Part shown: in pieces, positions 46,851-54,749 of the stretch
Numbering within the stretch: the first letter of the stretch is position 1
How the letters are laid out: the number at the start of each line of letters is the position of its first letter
From: Clostridia bacterium
GTDB lineage: Bacteria > Bacillota_A > Clostridia > Christensenellales > Aristaeellaceae
Direction of reading: 5' to 3'
DNA: 64,000 nt
Assembly: GCA_017938645.1 (NCBI GenBank)
Contig: JAGBBE010000205.1
Span: 1 to 64,000, forward strand
Made by a program: the position numbers and the translations under genes
The notes under the pieces: model-generated
Told to the model about the DNA's origin: nothing
Seen by the model: only the letters and a program-made list of their open reading frames with translations
Databases searched by the model: none

Positions 46851-48837
46851 TTACTTTTTCAGATATCCGCTTTTCTCCCACAGGGCGATCCAGTCCTTGA
46901 GGCGCTCGAGCAGATCGGCGTTGCATTTGGTTTTCTTCATCATATCCACCAGCTGAACGACCGCTTCACCGTTGGTGGCTGCGCCGAGCACCTTGCGGAT
47001 GGCGCGCAGGCCTTCCTTCTGCTCATTGCTTAAGAGCATATCGTCCTTCTTGGTGCCGCTGAGCTGCAAGTCGATCATCGGATGCACGGGATCGTTTTCA
47101 CGCTCGGAGCAAAGCGCCAGCTCCATATTGGCCGTACCGCGGAATTCTTCAAAGATGATATCGTCCACGCGGGAGGCAGTGTTGACGGCGATGGAGGCGA
47201 TCATGGTGAGGCTTCCGGCATCGCGGGTGTTGCGCGCAGCGCCGAAGAAACGCTTGGGCTTGACCAGTGCGGCCGGGGTGACGGTATTGGTCATGGGTCG
47301 TCCGCCCTGGGACAGCACCGACTGATAGGCGCGGGTGAGCTTGGTGAGGCTGTCGAGCAGAATCACCACATTGTGTCCCATTTCCACCAGACGCATGGCG
47401 CGTTCAAGCATCGTTTCGCTCACGCGGGTCTGGGTTTCGGGCGCATCGGCAAAGGTAGGCAAAGACTTCGGCTTCCACGCTTTCGCTGATTTCGGTGACT
47501 TCCTCAGGCGCAACGTCGATGAGGAGCATCAGCACGTCCGCCGCGGGATCGTTGCGCTTAATGGCGCGGGCCATTTCGCTCATCAGCGTCAGGCGGCCGG
47601 ATTCCGGCGGTGAAACAATCATCGCACGCTGGCCGAAGCCCATGGGCGCAATCAGATCCACCAGACGGATGGCCATGGAGCTTTCTTCCCCCTCCAGCAC
47701 GATCCGCTTGTCGGGATAGACCGGCACGAGCTGTTCAAAGCTCAGGCGGTCGGGATTTTCCTGTGCCTCTTCGCCATTGAGCCTTTCCACATACAGGAGC
47801 GCGGCAAACTTATCGCCTTCGCGCTGGGCGCGGGCCTTGCCTTCCACATGGTCGCCGGTGCGCAGGCCATAGCGGCGGATCTGCGCCATGGACACATAGA
47901 TATCCTTCTTGCCGGGCAGAAGCGACTTGCCGCGCAGGAAGCCGTAGCCGTCAGGAAGCACTTCCAGAATGCCCTGCACCGGTTCGCTCTGCGCCACCTG
48001 CATCATATCCGGCAGCTGACCGGCCTCGGCCTGCTCCATGAACTGCTGGTCGCGGGCCATGCGGTAGAGGCCGTCGTTGTAATTGTTTTCGCTGGACTGC
48101 TGGGGCTGGAAGCTTCGCTGCTGATAGCCGTTGTAATTATTGCGGTAGCCTCCCTGCTGCTGATAATTGTTCTGCTGGTAACCGCGATTCTGGTAGCCAT
48201 AGTTATTCTGCTGATAGTTGCCGCGCTGCTGATAGCCGCCGTAATTCTGGTCACGGCTGCCGTAATCATTGCGGTTCTGATAGGGCTGACGCTGAGGCGC
48301 AGCGCGATAGCCCAAACGGTAGCCGTCCAGACGGGGTGCGTTATCCTGCGCAGGACGGTTCTCCTGACGCGCAGGCTCTGCGCTCATGCGGGGAGCTTCC
48401 TCCTGCATCTCCTGCTGAGGCTGAGGCGCGGGGCGGCTCTGCGGGCCAAAGCGGCTGGGTGCGGCGACATTGCGCTGCCATGCAGGCTTTTGCGCCTGTT
48501 CATTCTGCGCGGAACGCGCCTGCCATGCCTGACGGTACGCAGGACGATAGCCGCCCTCCTGTGATTCGCTCTGGTTCCACGGACGGAAGCTTCCGCCGGG
48601 CGAAACGCTGGTCACGTCGGCAGAAAGGCTCGCCTCCTGCAGGGATTCCATGGTGGGCTGAGGCGCTGCTTCTGCCTTGGGTGCTTCGGGTGCAGCCGGT
48701 TCAGCGGCGCAAAGCTTTTCCGCAATACGTTCCACGATTCCTGCTTTATCAATGCCAGCGCCGAGCTTTACGCCGTTTTCCTTGGCCAGCTTGCGCAGCT
48801 GGATGACCGTCATGGTCTGCAGCTGTTCGATCTGCAA
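46851..48837 (-). pseudogene. rho: Rho transcription terminator homologue, frameshifted and with degenerate ATPase motifs
   Basis: TTG start with AAGGAGG upstream. Frame 1 (to 47404) holds the Rho N-terminal SAP-like domain (1-45), a disordered region (46-256), the cold-shock RNA-binding domain (about 285-360) and the start of the ATPase; frame 2 (47513 to 46851) holds the rest (VRVSE-like TRVSETMLERAMRLVE to KSGYLKK). The break is at about 47457: a 2-base deletion, or 1-base insertion, within VEAEVFA-TFADAPE. The P-loop PPKAGKT of normal Rho is PPESGRL, DERPEE is DVAPEE, and SGTRKEE is SGTKKDD. A sequencing error could explain the frameshift but not the motif losses. Operon with the upstream methyltransferase. 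Confidence 0.85.
48070..48312 (-). repeat. Q/N/Y/R/G-rich low-complexity segment of the Rho-like protein
   Basis: Residues about 176-256, built of short repeats such as YQQRGNYQQNNYGYQNRGY. This is a prion-like composition, in the same position as the insertion domain described in clostridial Rho proteins. Confidence 0.85.
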
Positions 48838-48849
48838 AAGAAACCCTCC

Positions 48850-49872
48850 TTATCCTTCCTTGCGCGCGATGACGATATCGCGCTCCACAGCCTGCTCCAC
48901 CCAATGCGAAAAATCAGCATAGGGTCCGTCCTCCAGAACGTGGAGCCCGGCTTCCGAGAGAACCCGCGCCACTTCCTTGCGGCGCAGGGTGTTGATATTG
49001 AATGAAAACGCCAGTGCGCCGCCCGGTTTCAGGGCGCGTACGCATCCGGGTGCAACGCGCTGAATAAGCCTTGCAAGCGAGGACATGCCGCCGTTTTCTT
49101 TCGGAGCATGCTGCACGCCGTAGGGCAGGTCACTGGCAATCAGGTGAACGCTTCCGAGCTTGACCATTTCAGCGGTGCGGGCAGCATCGCCGTTGATCAG
49201 TTCAAGCTGCATCGTCCGTCCATCCTTCATGGCCTGTGTATCGGCGGCCACTGTGTAGGACGAGACACGTACGCTTCCGCCGCCCGGGAGCGTGCGGGAC
49301 TGCTCGCAGCGCTTGTGCTTGATGCGGTGCAGTTTGAGCGAGCGTTCAAAATATCCGTCCGTTTCCGCGATGGCCTTGTGGTCGGTGTCGATGCCAACTG
49401 CATCGTGACCCTCGCACATGGCGCAGAAAAGCGTCGTTCCCTTGCCGCACATCGGATCCAGCACGCGCAGTTTTTCGCCGCTTCTGGCAAAATCAGAAGC
49501 AGCTCTCGCGCAGTGAAGCATCATCTGCGTGAAATCGGCATTGGTTTTGCCCTTGTATTTGAGCACGTGCGGCAGATCGTCCGGCAGAACCCCCTCGATG
49601 CTGCGTGCAATGGGACGGATCAAGCCGCCTTCAAGCACCTCGCCCGCCATACAAATCGAGGAATGACGTGAGATCTCCGCCCACGCTTCATCGGTCATTT
49701 CATTTGTTTCAAACGTTAAAAACGGCTCCTGTCCAATCCGGGTCCATTCAGGCGATGCACCTTCCATCCCCCAGGCGCCCAGAAGGCATTGAAGCTCTAA
49801 AAGAGCCAGCTTTTGCAAAGACTGTCGATATCTCACATTTGCGTGCGGCTTCAGCAAAAAGGCGTAACGCAC
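48850..49872 (-). CDS. SAM-dependent RNA/DNA methyltransferase (UPF0020/Trm11-like)
   Basis: 340 residues, GTG start with GAGGA upstream. The Rossmann SAM-binding motif is VLDPMCGKGTTLFCA near residues 138-152, acidic motif II is AVGIDTD, and the catalytic motif is ASDLPYGVQH (D/N-PPY type) near residue 250, as in guanine-N2 tRNA methyltransferases. The N-terminal 120 residues (YAFLLKPHANVRYRQSLQKLALLE) are unrecognised and no full THUMP domain is evident. It ends 12 bases before rho, whose ribosome binding site overlaps its stop. Target nucleotide unknown. Confidence 0.82.
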   Translation of the reverse strand: MRYAFLLKPHANVRYRQSLQKLALLELQCLLGAWGMEGASPEWTRIGQEPFLTFETNEMTDEAWAEISRHSSICMAGEVLEGGLIRPIARSIEGVLPDDLPHVLKYKGKTNADFTQMMLHCARAASDFARSGEKLRVLDPMCGKGTTLFCAMCEGHDAVGIDTDHKAIAETDGYFERSLKLHRIKHKRCEQSRTLPGGGSVRVSSYTVAADTQAMKDGRTMQLELINGDAARTAEMVKLGSVHLIASDLPYGVQHAPKENGGMSSLARLIQRVAPGCVRALKPGGALAFSFNINTLRRKEVARVLSEAGLHVLEDGPYADFSHWVEQAVERDIVIARKEG

Positions 49873-49948
49873 AAATAATCCTCATTTCCATTTCATTCAA
49901 CATATCCGGAAATTCACTGTCAGACGTGACAGAACACCAGTTGAAATC

Positions 49949-49977
49949 AGTATATCACAACGTTTTCCCATTTGCAA
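49949..49977 (-). promoter_or_regulatory. Predicted promoter of the methyltransferase-rho unit
   Basis: Minus strand TTGCAA, 17 bases, TATACT, 77 bases before the GTG start. Confidence 0.65.
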
Positions 49978-49993
49978 ACATTTTTCCAGTTGT

Positions 49994-50020
49994 GAATTCA
50001 TGCCTCCCGGGCACGAATTC
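49994..50020. promoter_or_regulatory. Inverted repeat between divergent promoters
   Basis: Arms GAATTCATGC/GCACGAATTC (one mismatch) around TCCCGG-type spacer, midway between the divergent promoters at 49949-49977 and 50033-50061. A shared operator is possible but unproven. Confidence 0.4.
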
Positions 50021-50032
50021 AATGCGCCGTGC

Positions 50033-50061
50033 TTGCCAATTCATGCTTTGCAGGGTATAAT
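50033..50061 (+). promoter_or_regulatory. Predicted promoter of the site-2 protease-scpAB operon
   Basis: TTGCCA, 17 bases, TATAAT, 72 bases before the start codon. Confidence 0.75.
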
Positions 50062-50132
50062 CTTTACCGTTCCCATCATGATGAATTGTATGCGCTGCTT
50101 TTTTCCGCATGCATTTGAAAGGAGGTTTCTCA

Positions 50133-50930
50133 ATGGGAATTCTCAGCAGGCTGCAGAGCTGGTTCAACTGGCTGATGGCCGATCCCGCTGACTTCATTGT
50201 CTACCTGATCTATTTTGCCGCATCGATTCTTCTGACGCTGATGCTCCATGAAATTGCGCACGGTTATGTGGCGTGGAAATGCGGCGATCCTACGGCCAAA
50301 ATGCTGGGCCGCCTTTCGCTGGATCCCCGCAGGCACCTTGATCCCATAGGCACGCTGTTTCTGGTCTTTTTCGGCTTCGGCTGGGCCAAACCCGTGCCGG
50401 TCAATCCCCGCAACTTCGACAACTATCGCCGCGATGATTTTCTGGTAAGTATCGCAGGCATCACGGTCAACATCACGCTGTTTCTGCTGTCCCTTTCTCT
50501 GGCTGTGGGCCTCAATGGTCTTCTCTGGAAGCCGGAGGTCATCGAGTTTTATGGTGCGCGCGAGCTCCTGAGCTCCAACGGCATCGGATATGCGGTGCTG
50601 CTGGGCGGCGGCGGCGCGGACAATGTGGATGCGATGCGCTATCCGTGGCTTCAGTACATCCAGCGTTTCCTGCTTCTGTTTGCCACGATGAATCTGTCGG
50701 TGGGTCTGTTCAATCTCCTGCCCATTCCTCCGCTGGACGGCTACCACATCATCAACGACATTCTCCTCAAGGGCAGATTCAACCTTGGCCGCAACGCCTT
50801 CCAGATCACGCAGGTGATCCTGATCGTCCTGTGCCTGAGCGGCGCGTTTTCCCGCATTCTCAACACCGCCTTTGACGCGGTGGAAGACGCGGTGCTCAAT
50901 CTATTGCTGATGATCGCGGGGTTGAACTGA
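50133..50930 (+). CDS. Site-2 protease family (M50) membrane metallopeptidase
   Basis: 265 residues with four to five membrane helices. The zinc site HEIAHG is near residue 46 in the first helix, with DPRRHLDPIG after it, and the second ligand region NLLPIPPLDGYH near residue 200. The family cuts membrane-embedded substrates. This subgroup routinely precedes scpA in Clostridia, as here, with the scpA start overlapping its stop by one base (TGATG). Start ATG 50133 has AAAGGAGG upstream. Confidence 0.92.
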   Translation: MGILSRLQSWFNWLMADPADFIVYLIYFAASILLTLMLHEIAHGYVAWKCGDPTAKMLGRLSLDPRRHLDPIGTLFLVFFGFGWAKPVPVNPRNFDNYRRDDFLVSIAGITVNITLFLLSLSLAVGLNGLLWKPEVIEFYGARELLSSNGIGYAVLLGGGGADNVDAMRYPWLQYIQRFLLLFATMNLSVGLFNLLPIPPLDGYHIINDILLKGRFNLGRNAFQITQVILIVLCLSGAFSRILNTAFDAVEDAVLNLLLMIAGLN

Positions 50931-51739
50931 TGGCGCTGAGCTTTCATCTCAAACAATTCGACGGGCCGCTGGATCTGCTGCTCACGCTGATCGGCAAGGC
51001 CAAAATCGATCTTCAGGAAATCTTCGTAAGCGACATCACCGAGCAGTACATCGAAATCGTCAGGAACGCCGAGGATTTCGACATGGACGAGGCCAGCGAG
51101 TTCATCGCTATGGCTGCAACGCTGGTGGAAATCAAAAGCCGTCATCTGCTGCCCAAGCCGCCCAAGGAGGAAGAGGAAGATCCCGAGCAGGCGCTCATCG
51201 CCCGACTGATCGCCTACAAGCAGTTCAAGGAAAGCGCCGAAAACATGAGCAGCTTTGAAAAGAGCGCTCTGCAGGTCTTCGGCAAGCTTCCCGAGGAATA
51301 TCCGCTTCCGCCGCCCACTTTTGAACTGGACGGCTTAACGCTCGAAGCGCTGTGGGAAGCCCTTTTGCGCGTGCAGAACCGCACTCCTGCCGAACCGCGC
51401 GAGGTGGATTTCCGCCTGCGCGATATCCGGCGCGACAACTACACCGTGGAAGGCTGCATGGAGGCCATCGAAAGCAAGCTGGTCATGGGCGAAACGCGGT
51501 TTGACGAGCTTTTTTCCGACGCTCCGGGCAAAGAGGAGGTTGTGACCCTCTTCATTGCCCTGCTGGAAATCCTCAAGCTCGGCAAGGCGCATGTAAAGCA
51601 GAGCGCTACGTTTGACACCATTCTTTTGGTACCCGGAAGGAAGGAAACCGATGGAGACGAGAACGACGGAGACGACGCAGCTGCCTCAGATCATCGAGGC
51701 CATTCTGTTCGTCGCAGGAGAGCCCGTAGCAATCAATGA
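50930..51739 (+). CDS. scpA: Segregation and condensation protein A
   Basis: 269 residues; kleisin subunit that bridges SMC ATPases with ScpB for chromosome segregation. N-terminal FDGPLDLLLTLIGKAKIDLQEI and YIEIVRNAEDFDMDEASEFIAMAATLVEIKSRHLLP are diagnostic; the C-terminal winged helix region is VTLFIALLEILKLGKAHVKQSATFDTI. The last 28 or so residues, rich in Asp and Arg, lie over scpB and look unconserved. Overlaps scpB by 89 bases in a different frame. Confidence 0.95.
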   Translation: MALSFHLKQFDGPLDLLLTLIGKAKIDLQEIFVSDITEQYIEIVRNAEDFDMDEASEFIAMAATLVEIKSRHLLPKPPKEEEEDPEQALIARLIAYKQFKESAENMSSFEKSALQVFGKLPEEYPLPPPTFELDGLTLEALWEALLRVQNRTPAEPREVDFRLRDIRRDNYTVEGCMEAIESKLVMGETRFDELFSDAPGKEEVVTLFIALLEILKLGKAHVKQSATFDTILLVPGRKETDGDENDGDDAAASDHRGHSVRRRRARSNQ

Positions 51740-52214
51740 TCTGAGCATTGCACTGGGCGTGAGCGATATGGAAACCATCCGCGCGGTGGAGGAACTGGAG
51801 CGCGCCATGGACGAGGAAAAACGCGGTATCACCGTGAAGCGCTACGGCGATCACCTGCGCCTTGAAACGCGCGCCGAATATGCGCCTTACGTGGAACGCA
51901 TGCTTCAGCCCGTGCAGCGCCAGTCCCTTTCGCAAACGGCCATGGAGACGCTGGCGGTGATTGCCTACCGTCAGCCTACCACCAAGGGCGAGGTAGAGCA
52001 GGTGCGCGGGGTGAAGTGCGACTACTCCGTGCAGTCACTCCTGCAAAAAGGACTCATCAAGGAAGTAGGCCGCAAGGAGGCGCTCGGCCGTCCGATCCTT
52101 TACGCTACCACGGATAAATTTCTCGAACACTTCGGCATTTCCGACATCCGCGAGCTCCCGCCGCTGCCCGATCCTCAGCCCGTGGAAAAGGTCGAGGAAC
52201 CTTTGACACCCTGA
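51651..52214 (+). CDS. scpB: Segregation and condensation protein B
   Basis: 187 residues with two winged-helix domains: QIIEAILFVAGEPVAINDLSIALG and LSQTAMETLAVIAYRQPTTKGEVEQVRGV, then LLQKGLIKEVGRKEALGRPILYATTDKFLEHFGI. It dimerises and binds ScpA in the SMC condensin complex. ATG 51651 has GGAAGGAAGG upstream and lies inside scpA; the open frame extends further upstream but lacks conserved sequence. Confidence 0.94.
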   Translation: METRTTETTQLPQIIEAILFVAGEPVAINDLSIALGVSDMETIRAVEELERAMDEEKRGITVKRYGDHLRLETRAEYAPYVERMLQPVQRQSLSQTAMETLAVIAYRQPTTKGEVEQVRGVKCDYSVQSLLQKGLIKEVGRKEALGRPILYATTDKFLEHFGISDIRELPPLPDPQPVEKVEEPLTP

Positions 52215-52232
52215 TATATGTATTCTTTTCAT

Positions 52233-52266
52233 GCGTTCGGCACACACTGTGTCCGAACGCTTTTTT
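52233..52266 (+). terminator. Rho-independent terminator after scpB
   Basis: Eight-bp stem GCGTTCGG/CCGAACGC with further pairing inside, followed by six T residues. Confidence 0.9.
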
Positions 52267-52285
52267 GTATGAAGGAGGCCTTTTC

Positions 52286-52642
52286 TTGAAACAAACCGTG
52301 CTGATCCTGACCGCTCTGGTTCTTACGCTCATGGTGGTTACAGGCTTCATCCTCACCGGCAGCCTGCGCCAGACAGAATTGATGGCGCAGCGCGATGAAA
52401 TGCTGATGGATCTTCGTCAGCAGCATTCCGACCTGACGCTTGAAAATCTTCGCCTTACCCGCGAACTTGACCAGACCCGCACCGAACGCGACGCTCTCAC
52501 CGCCCAGCTTAACGACGCCATTCTCGCTTCGCAGGAGGCCAACGACGCCGTCGCATTTCAGGTATCCCAGCGTCAGTCGCTCGAAACGGCGCTGGATCAG
52601 GCAAACCGTGAAATCGAACGTCTGCGAACGCCTTCCGAGTGA
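52286..52642 (+). CDS. Small coiled-coil membrane-anchored protein
   Basis: 118 residues, TTG start seven bases after GAAGGAGG. One N-terminal membrane helix (residues about 4-26, VLILTALVLTLMVVTGFIL) is followed by a coiled coil to the end (residues about 35-115, with Leu/Ala heptads and many Glu, Arg and Gln). No family recognised. The topology, short anchor plus extended coil outside or inside, resembles small division- or envelope-associated proteins, but there is no direct evidence for that. Located between scpB's terminator and the LysM gene. Confidence 0.75.
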   Translation: MKQTVLILTALVLTLMVVTGFILTGSLRQTELMAQRDEMLMDLRQQHSDLTLENLRLTRELDQTRTERDALTAQLNDAILASQEANDAVAFQVSQRQSLETALDQANREIERLRTPSE

Positions 52643-52654
52643 CGCACCAAACCA

Positions 52655-52708
52655 AAAGCACTCCATATACTGCTAACGGAACCAACTTCCGCAGCAAAGG
52701 AGTGCTTT
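52655..52708 (+). promoter_or_regulatory. Long hairpin covering the ribosome binding site of the LysM gene
   Basis: Outer arms AAAGCACTCC/GGAGTGCTTT (10 bp) enclose CTGC/GCAG and CGGAA/TTCCG stems. The 3' arm contains the GGAG of the AAAGGAG ribosome binding site and runs into TTTCTTTCT, so it could be a terminator, a translation switch, or both. Confidence 0.7.
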
Positions 52709-52714
52709 CTTTCT

Positions 52715-53200
52715 ATGATGATTGATGTTCCTGCCCAGCCCGATGAAGGCCCGGCCACGCTTCCAACGCCTGACGTTTCAACCGACAATCAGCCCGCCGA
52801 ACCCGGCGAAGGCCCCTCTTCGCTTCCCACGCCCACTCTGCCGTCCCGTCCTGCCGTTCCCATTCGCCTCTGTCCCTTCGGCTACACAAGCGGCGTTGTT
52901 CAGAACGGTCAGACCTTCACAGACCTTCTTTTGCAGCACAACGTGAGCTATCAGGCCATGCGAAGCGCCAATCCCACGCTGCCCACCACACGCCTTTCCC
53001 CCGGCACCTTCTACTGCGTGCCGCCGTCCGGCTCCCGCCGCCTCTGCCCCGTCGGCTCTCAAACCTATATCATGGGCGAGTTCGAAGACCTCAACACCCT
53101 CGCCGAGCTCTTCTCCGTCTCCCCCGGCGTCTTCCTCACCCTCAACACCCAGCTCGCCCCCGGCGACTTCGTGGCCGGAAGAGTGGTGTGCGTACCGTAA
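52715..53200 (+). CDS. Protein with two LysM-like domains
   Basis: 161 residues. Residues 1-48 are Pro/Glu-rich and disordered, with repeats of the type EGPATLPTP and EGPSSLPTP. Residues about 55-108 (CPFGYTSGVVQNGQTFTDLLLQHNVSYQAM, then LSPGTFYCVPP) and 113-161 (CPVGSQTYIMGEFEDLNTLAELFSVSP, then VAGRVVCVP) are divergent LysM domains, each starting with a Cys-Pro. LysM domains bind peptidoglycan or chitin-like glycans; paired Cys-rich ones occur in spore-coat proteins. There is no signal peptide, which fits a mother-cell or coat protein. AAAGGAG lies upstream, within a hairpin. Confidence 0.75.
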   Translation: MMIDVPAQPDEGPATLPTPDVSTDNQPAEPGEGPSSLPTPTLPSRPAVPIRLCPFGYTSGVVQNGQTFTDLLLQHNVSYQAMRSANPTLPTTRLSPGTFYCVPPSGSRRLCPVGSQTYIMGEFEDLNTLAELFSVSPGVFLTLNTQLAPGDFVAGRVVCVP

Positions 53201-53201
53201 A

Positions 53202-53348
53202 AAGGGGACGTTGGAGGCGCTGCCTCCAAACCTCCGCTTAAGGGCTGTCGCCCTTAAGAATCCCTTCATTGATCTCAAAGAATGGGATTCCAAAGGGTGA
53301 AACCCTTTGGCGGTGGGTTTGGGAGGCGGAGCCTTCCAACGTCCCCTT
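53202..53348. repeat. 147-bp structured inverted-repeat element between convergent genes
   Basis: Terminal perfect inverted arms of 14 bp (AAGGGGACGTTGGA at 53202-53215 and its complement at 53335-53348), extended imperfectly to about 38 bp. Inside are hairpins CTTAAGGGC/GCCCTTAAG and CCAAAGGGT/ACCCTTTGG, and an AATCCC/GGGATT pair. It starts one base after the LysM stop and ends 9 bases before the trpS stop. A MITE-like or structured-RNA repeat is likely; it could also end transcription from both sides. Confidence 0.8.
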
Positions 53349-53357
53349 CGTTCGTAC

Positions 53358-54377
53358 TTAGCGTCCTCTCTCAGCGAAGCCCACTTTGCGCTGGACTTTG
53401 CGGAGGGTCTTCATGGCCATCTTGTTAGCGATTGCGGCGTTCTCGTCGAGCACGCCCTGCAGATAGGCTTTGTCGGCCATGAGACGCTTGTGCTCAGCCT
53501 GCAAAGGCTCGAGGGAAGCAATCACCACGTCGGACACGCGCTCCTTGAGCTTGCCATAGCCCTGACCGGCGAGATCAGCGGCGGCCTGTTCCACGGTGGT
53601 ATCGGTCAGTGCAGCGATGATGGAGAGCAGGTTGCTCACGCCGGGCTTGTTTTCGGGATCGAAGCGGATTTCGGCCTCGCTGTCGGTAACGGCGCGCTTG
53701 ATCTTGCGGCGGATAACGTCCGGCGGATCGAGAAGCGCGATATAGGTGTCTTCAGGATCGGACTTGCTCATCTTGCGAGTGGGCTCCTGCAGGCTCATCA
53801 CGCGCGCGCCGACCTTGCCGAAGCGGCCCTCGGGAATGGTGAATACGTCGCCGTACACGCCGTTGAAGCGCTGGGCGATATCGCGGGTGAGTTCGAGGTG
53901 CTGCTTCTGGTCTGCGCCGATGGGCACAACGGAGGTGTTGAACAGCAGGATATCGGAGGCCATAAGCACCGGGTAGGTGAAGAGGCCGGCGTTGATGTTG
54001 TCCGCATGCTTGGAGGACTTGTCCTTGAACTGCGTCATGCGGTTGAGCTCGCCCATGTAGGTGAAGCAGTTGAGAATCCAGCTGAGTTCAGCGTGGCCGC
54101 TGACATGGCTCTGGCAGTAGATCACATTTTTCTTGGGATCAAGGCCGGAAGCGATATAGATGGCGGCCAGTTCCTGGCAGCGCTTGCGCAGCGCGGCAGG
54201 ATCCTGACGCACGGTGATGGCATGCATGTCCACCACGCAGTAAATGCACTGGTATTCATCTTCGGGGAAACGGTTGAAATTGCGCAGCGCGCCGATGTAG
54301 TTACCGATGGTCAGCGTACCGGAGGGCTGGATGCCGGAGAATACGATCTTCTTGGGCTGGACGACGGGAGTTTCCAT
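53358..54377 (-). CDS. trpS: Tryptophanyl-tRNA synthetase
   Basis: 339 residues, class I synthetase charging tRNA-Trp. The HIGH-type motif is TIGNYIG in SGIQPSGTLTIGNYIGAL, the Trp-binding region is YPVLMASDILLFNT, and the KMSKS loop is RKMSKSDPED near residue 201. Normal length. AAGGAGG precedes the ATG. No T-box leader is present: the SMR-type genes end only 33 bases upstream. Confidence 0.97.
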   Translation of the reverse strand: METPVVQPKKIVFSGIQPSGTLTIGNYIGALRNFNRFPEDEYQCIYCVVDMHAITVRQDPAALRKRCQELAAIYIASGLDPKKNVIYCQSHVSGHAELSWILNCFTYMGELNRMTQFKDKSSKHADNINAGLFTYPVLMASDILLFNTSVVPIGADQKQHLELTRDIAQRFNGVYGDVFTIPEGRFGKVGARVMSLQEPTRKMSKSDPEDTYIALLDPPDVIRRKIKRAVTDSEAEIRFDPENKPGVSNLLSIIAALTDTTVEQAAADLAGQGYGKLKERVSDVVIASLEPLQAEHKRLMADKAYLQGVLDENAAIANKMAMKTLRKVQRKVGFAERGR

Positions 54378-54410
54378 ATTGACGTTGCCTCCTTAGACAG
54401 GATCAATTTG

Positions 54411-54749
54411 TTACAGCGTAAGGGTGAGGATGATGCCTACAATGATGATGATATTGCCAACAAGTTTTCTCAGCGTGATTTTTTCCTTGAGGAAGAAATA
54501 GCTCAGCGCCATGACGTAGATATAGCCGGAAGCCTCCAGCACGCTTGCGATGGTCAGATCCAGCGTACGCAGCGCCACGACATTGAGGAGCATGCAGCCG
54601 AAGAACAGTCCGTAAGCGGAAATGACCGGCCAGTTGAGATAGGCACGGATGCCGGTATACTTCGGGTTGTCGGCGGCCTTTTTGAGGATCATCTGGCTCA
54701 GCGCCGAGAGCAGCGGAGTGATGAGGTAAATCAGAACGCCACTATTCAT
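54411..54749 (-). CDS. Small four-helix transporter subunit (EamA/SMR type), second of a pair
   Basis: 112 residues with four hydrophobic helices, starting SGVLIYLITPLLSALSQMILKKAA and ending VGNIIIIVGIILTLTL; the conserved SYFFLKEKITLRK precedes the last helix. Resembles EmrE-like and ArnE/ArnF-like half-transporters. It overlaps the companion gene by 8 bases, suggesting a heterodimer. The substrate could be a drug or a lipid-linked sugar. Confidence 0.82.
   Translation of the reverse strand: MNSGVLIYLITPLLSALSQMILKKAADNPKYTGIRAYLNWPVISAYGLFFGCMLLNVVALRTLDLTIASVLEASGYIYVMALSYFFLKEKITLRKLVGNIIIIVGIILTLTL

Noticed and set aside
46851..47513. Separate small gene for the C-terminal half of Rho
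   Set aside because: Its first 20 codons overlap the upstream frame and encode nothing Rho-like, and there is no ribosome binding site; it is the second half of one frameshifted gene.
48070..48312. CRISPR-like or tandem DNA repeat array
   Set aside because: Repeats are in the protein sequence (QQN, NNY, RGY units) with irregular DNA spacing and no conserved spacer-repeat pattern.
54378..54410. T-box riboswitch upstream of trpS
   Set aside because: The gap is only 33 bases, far too short for a T-box leader.
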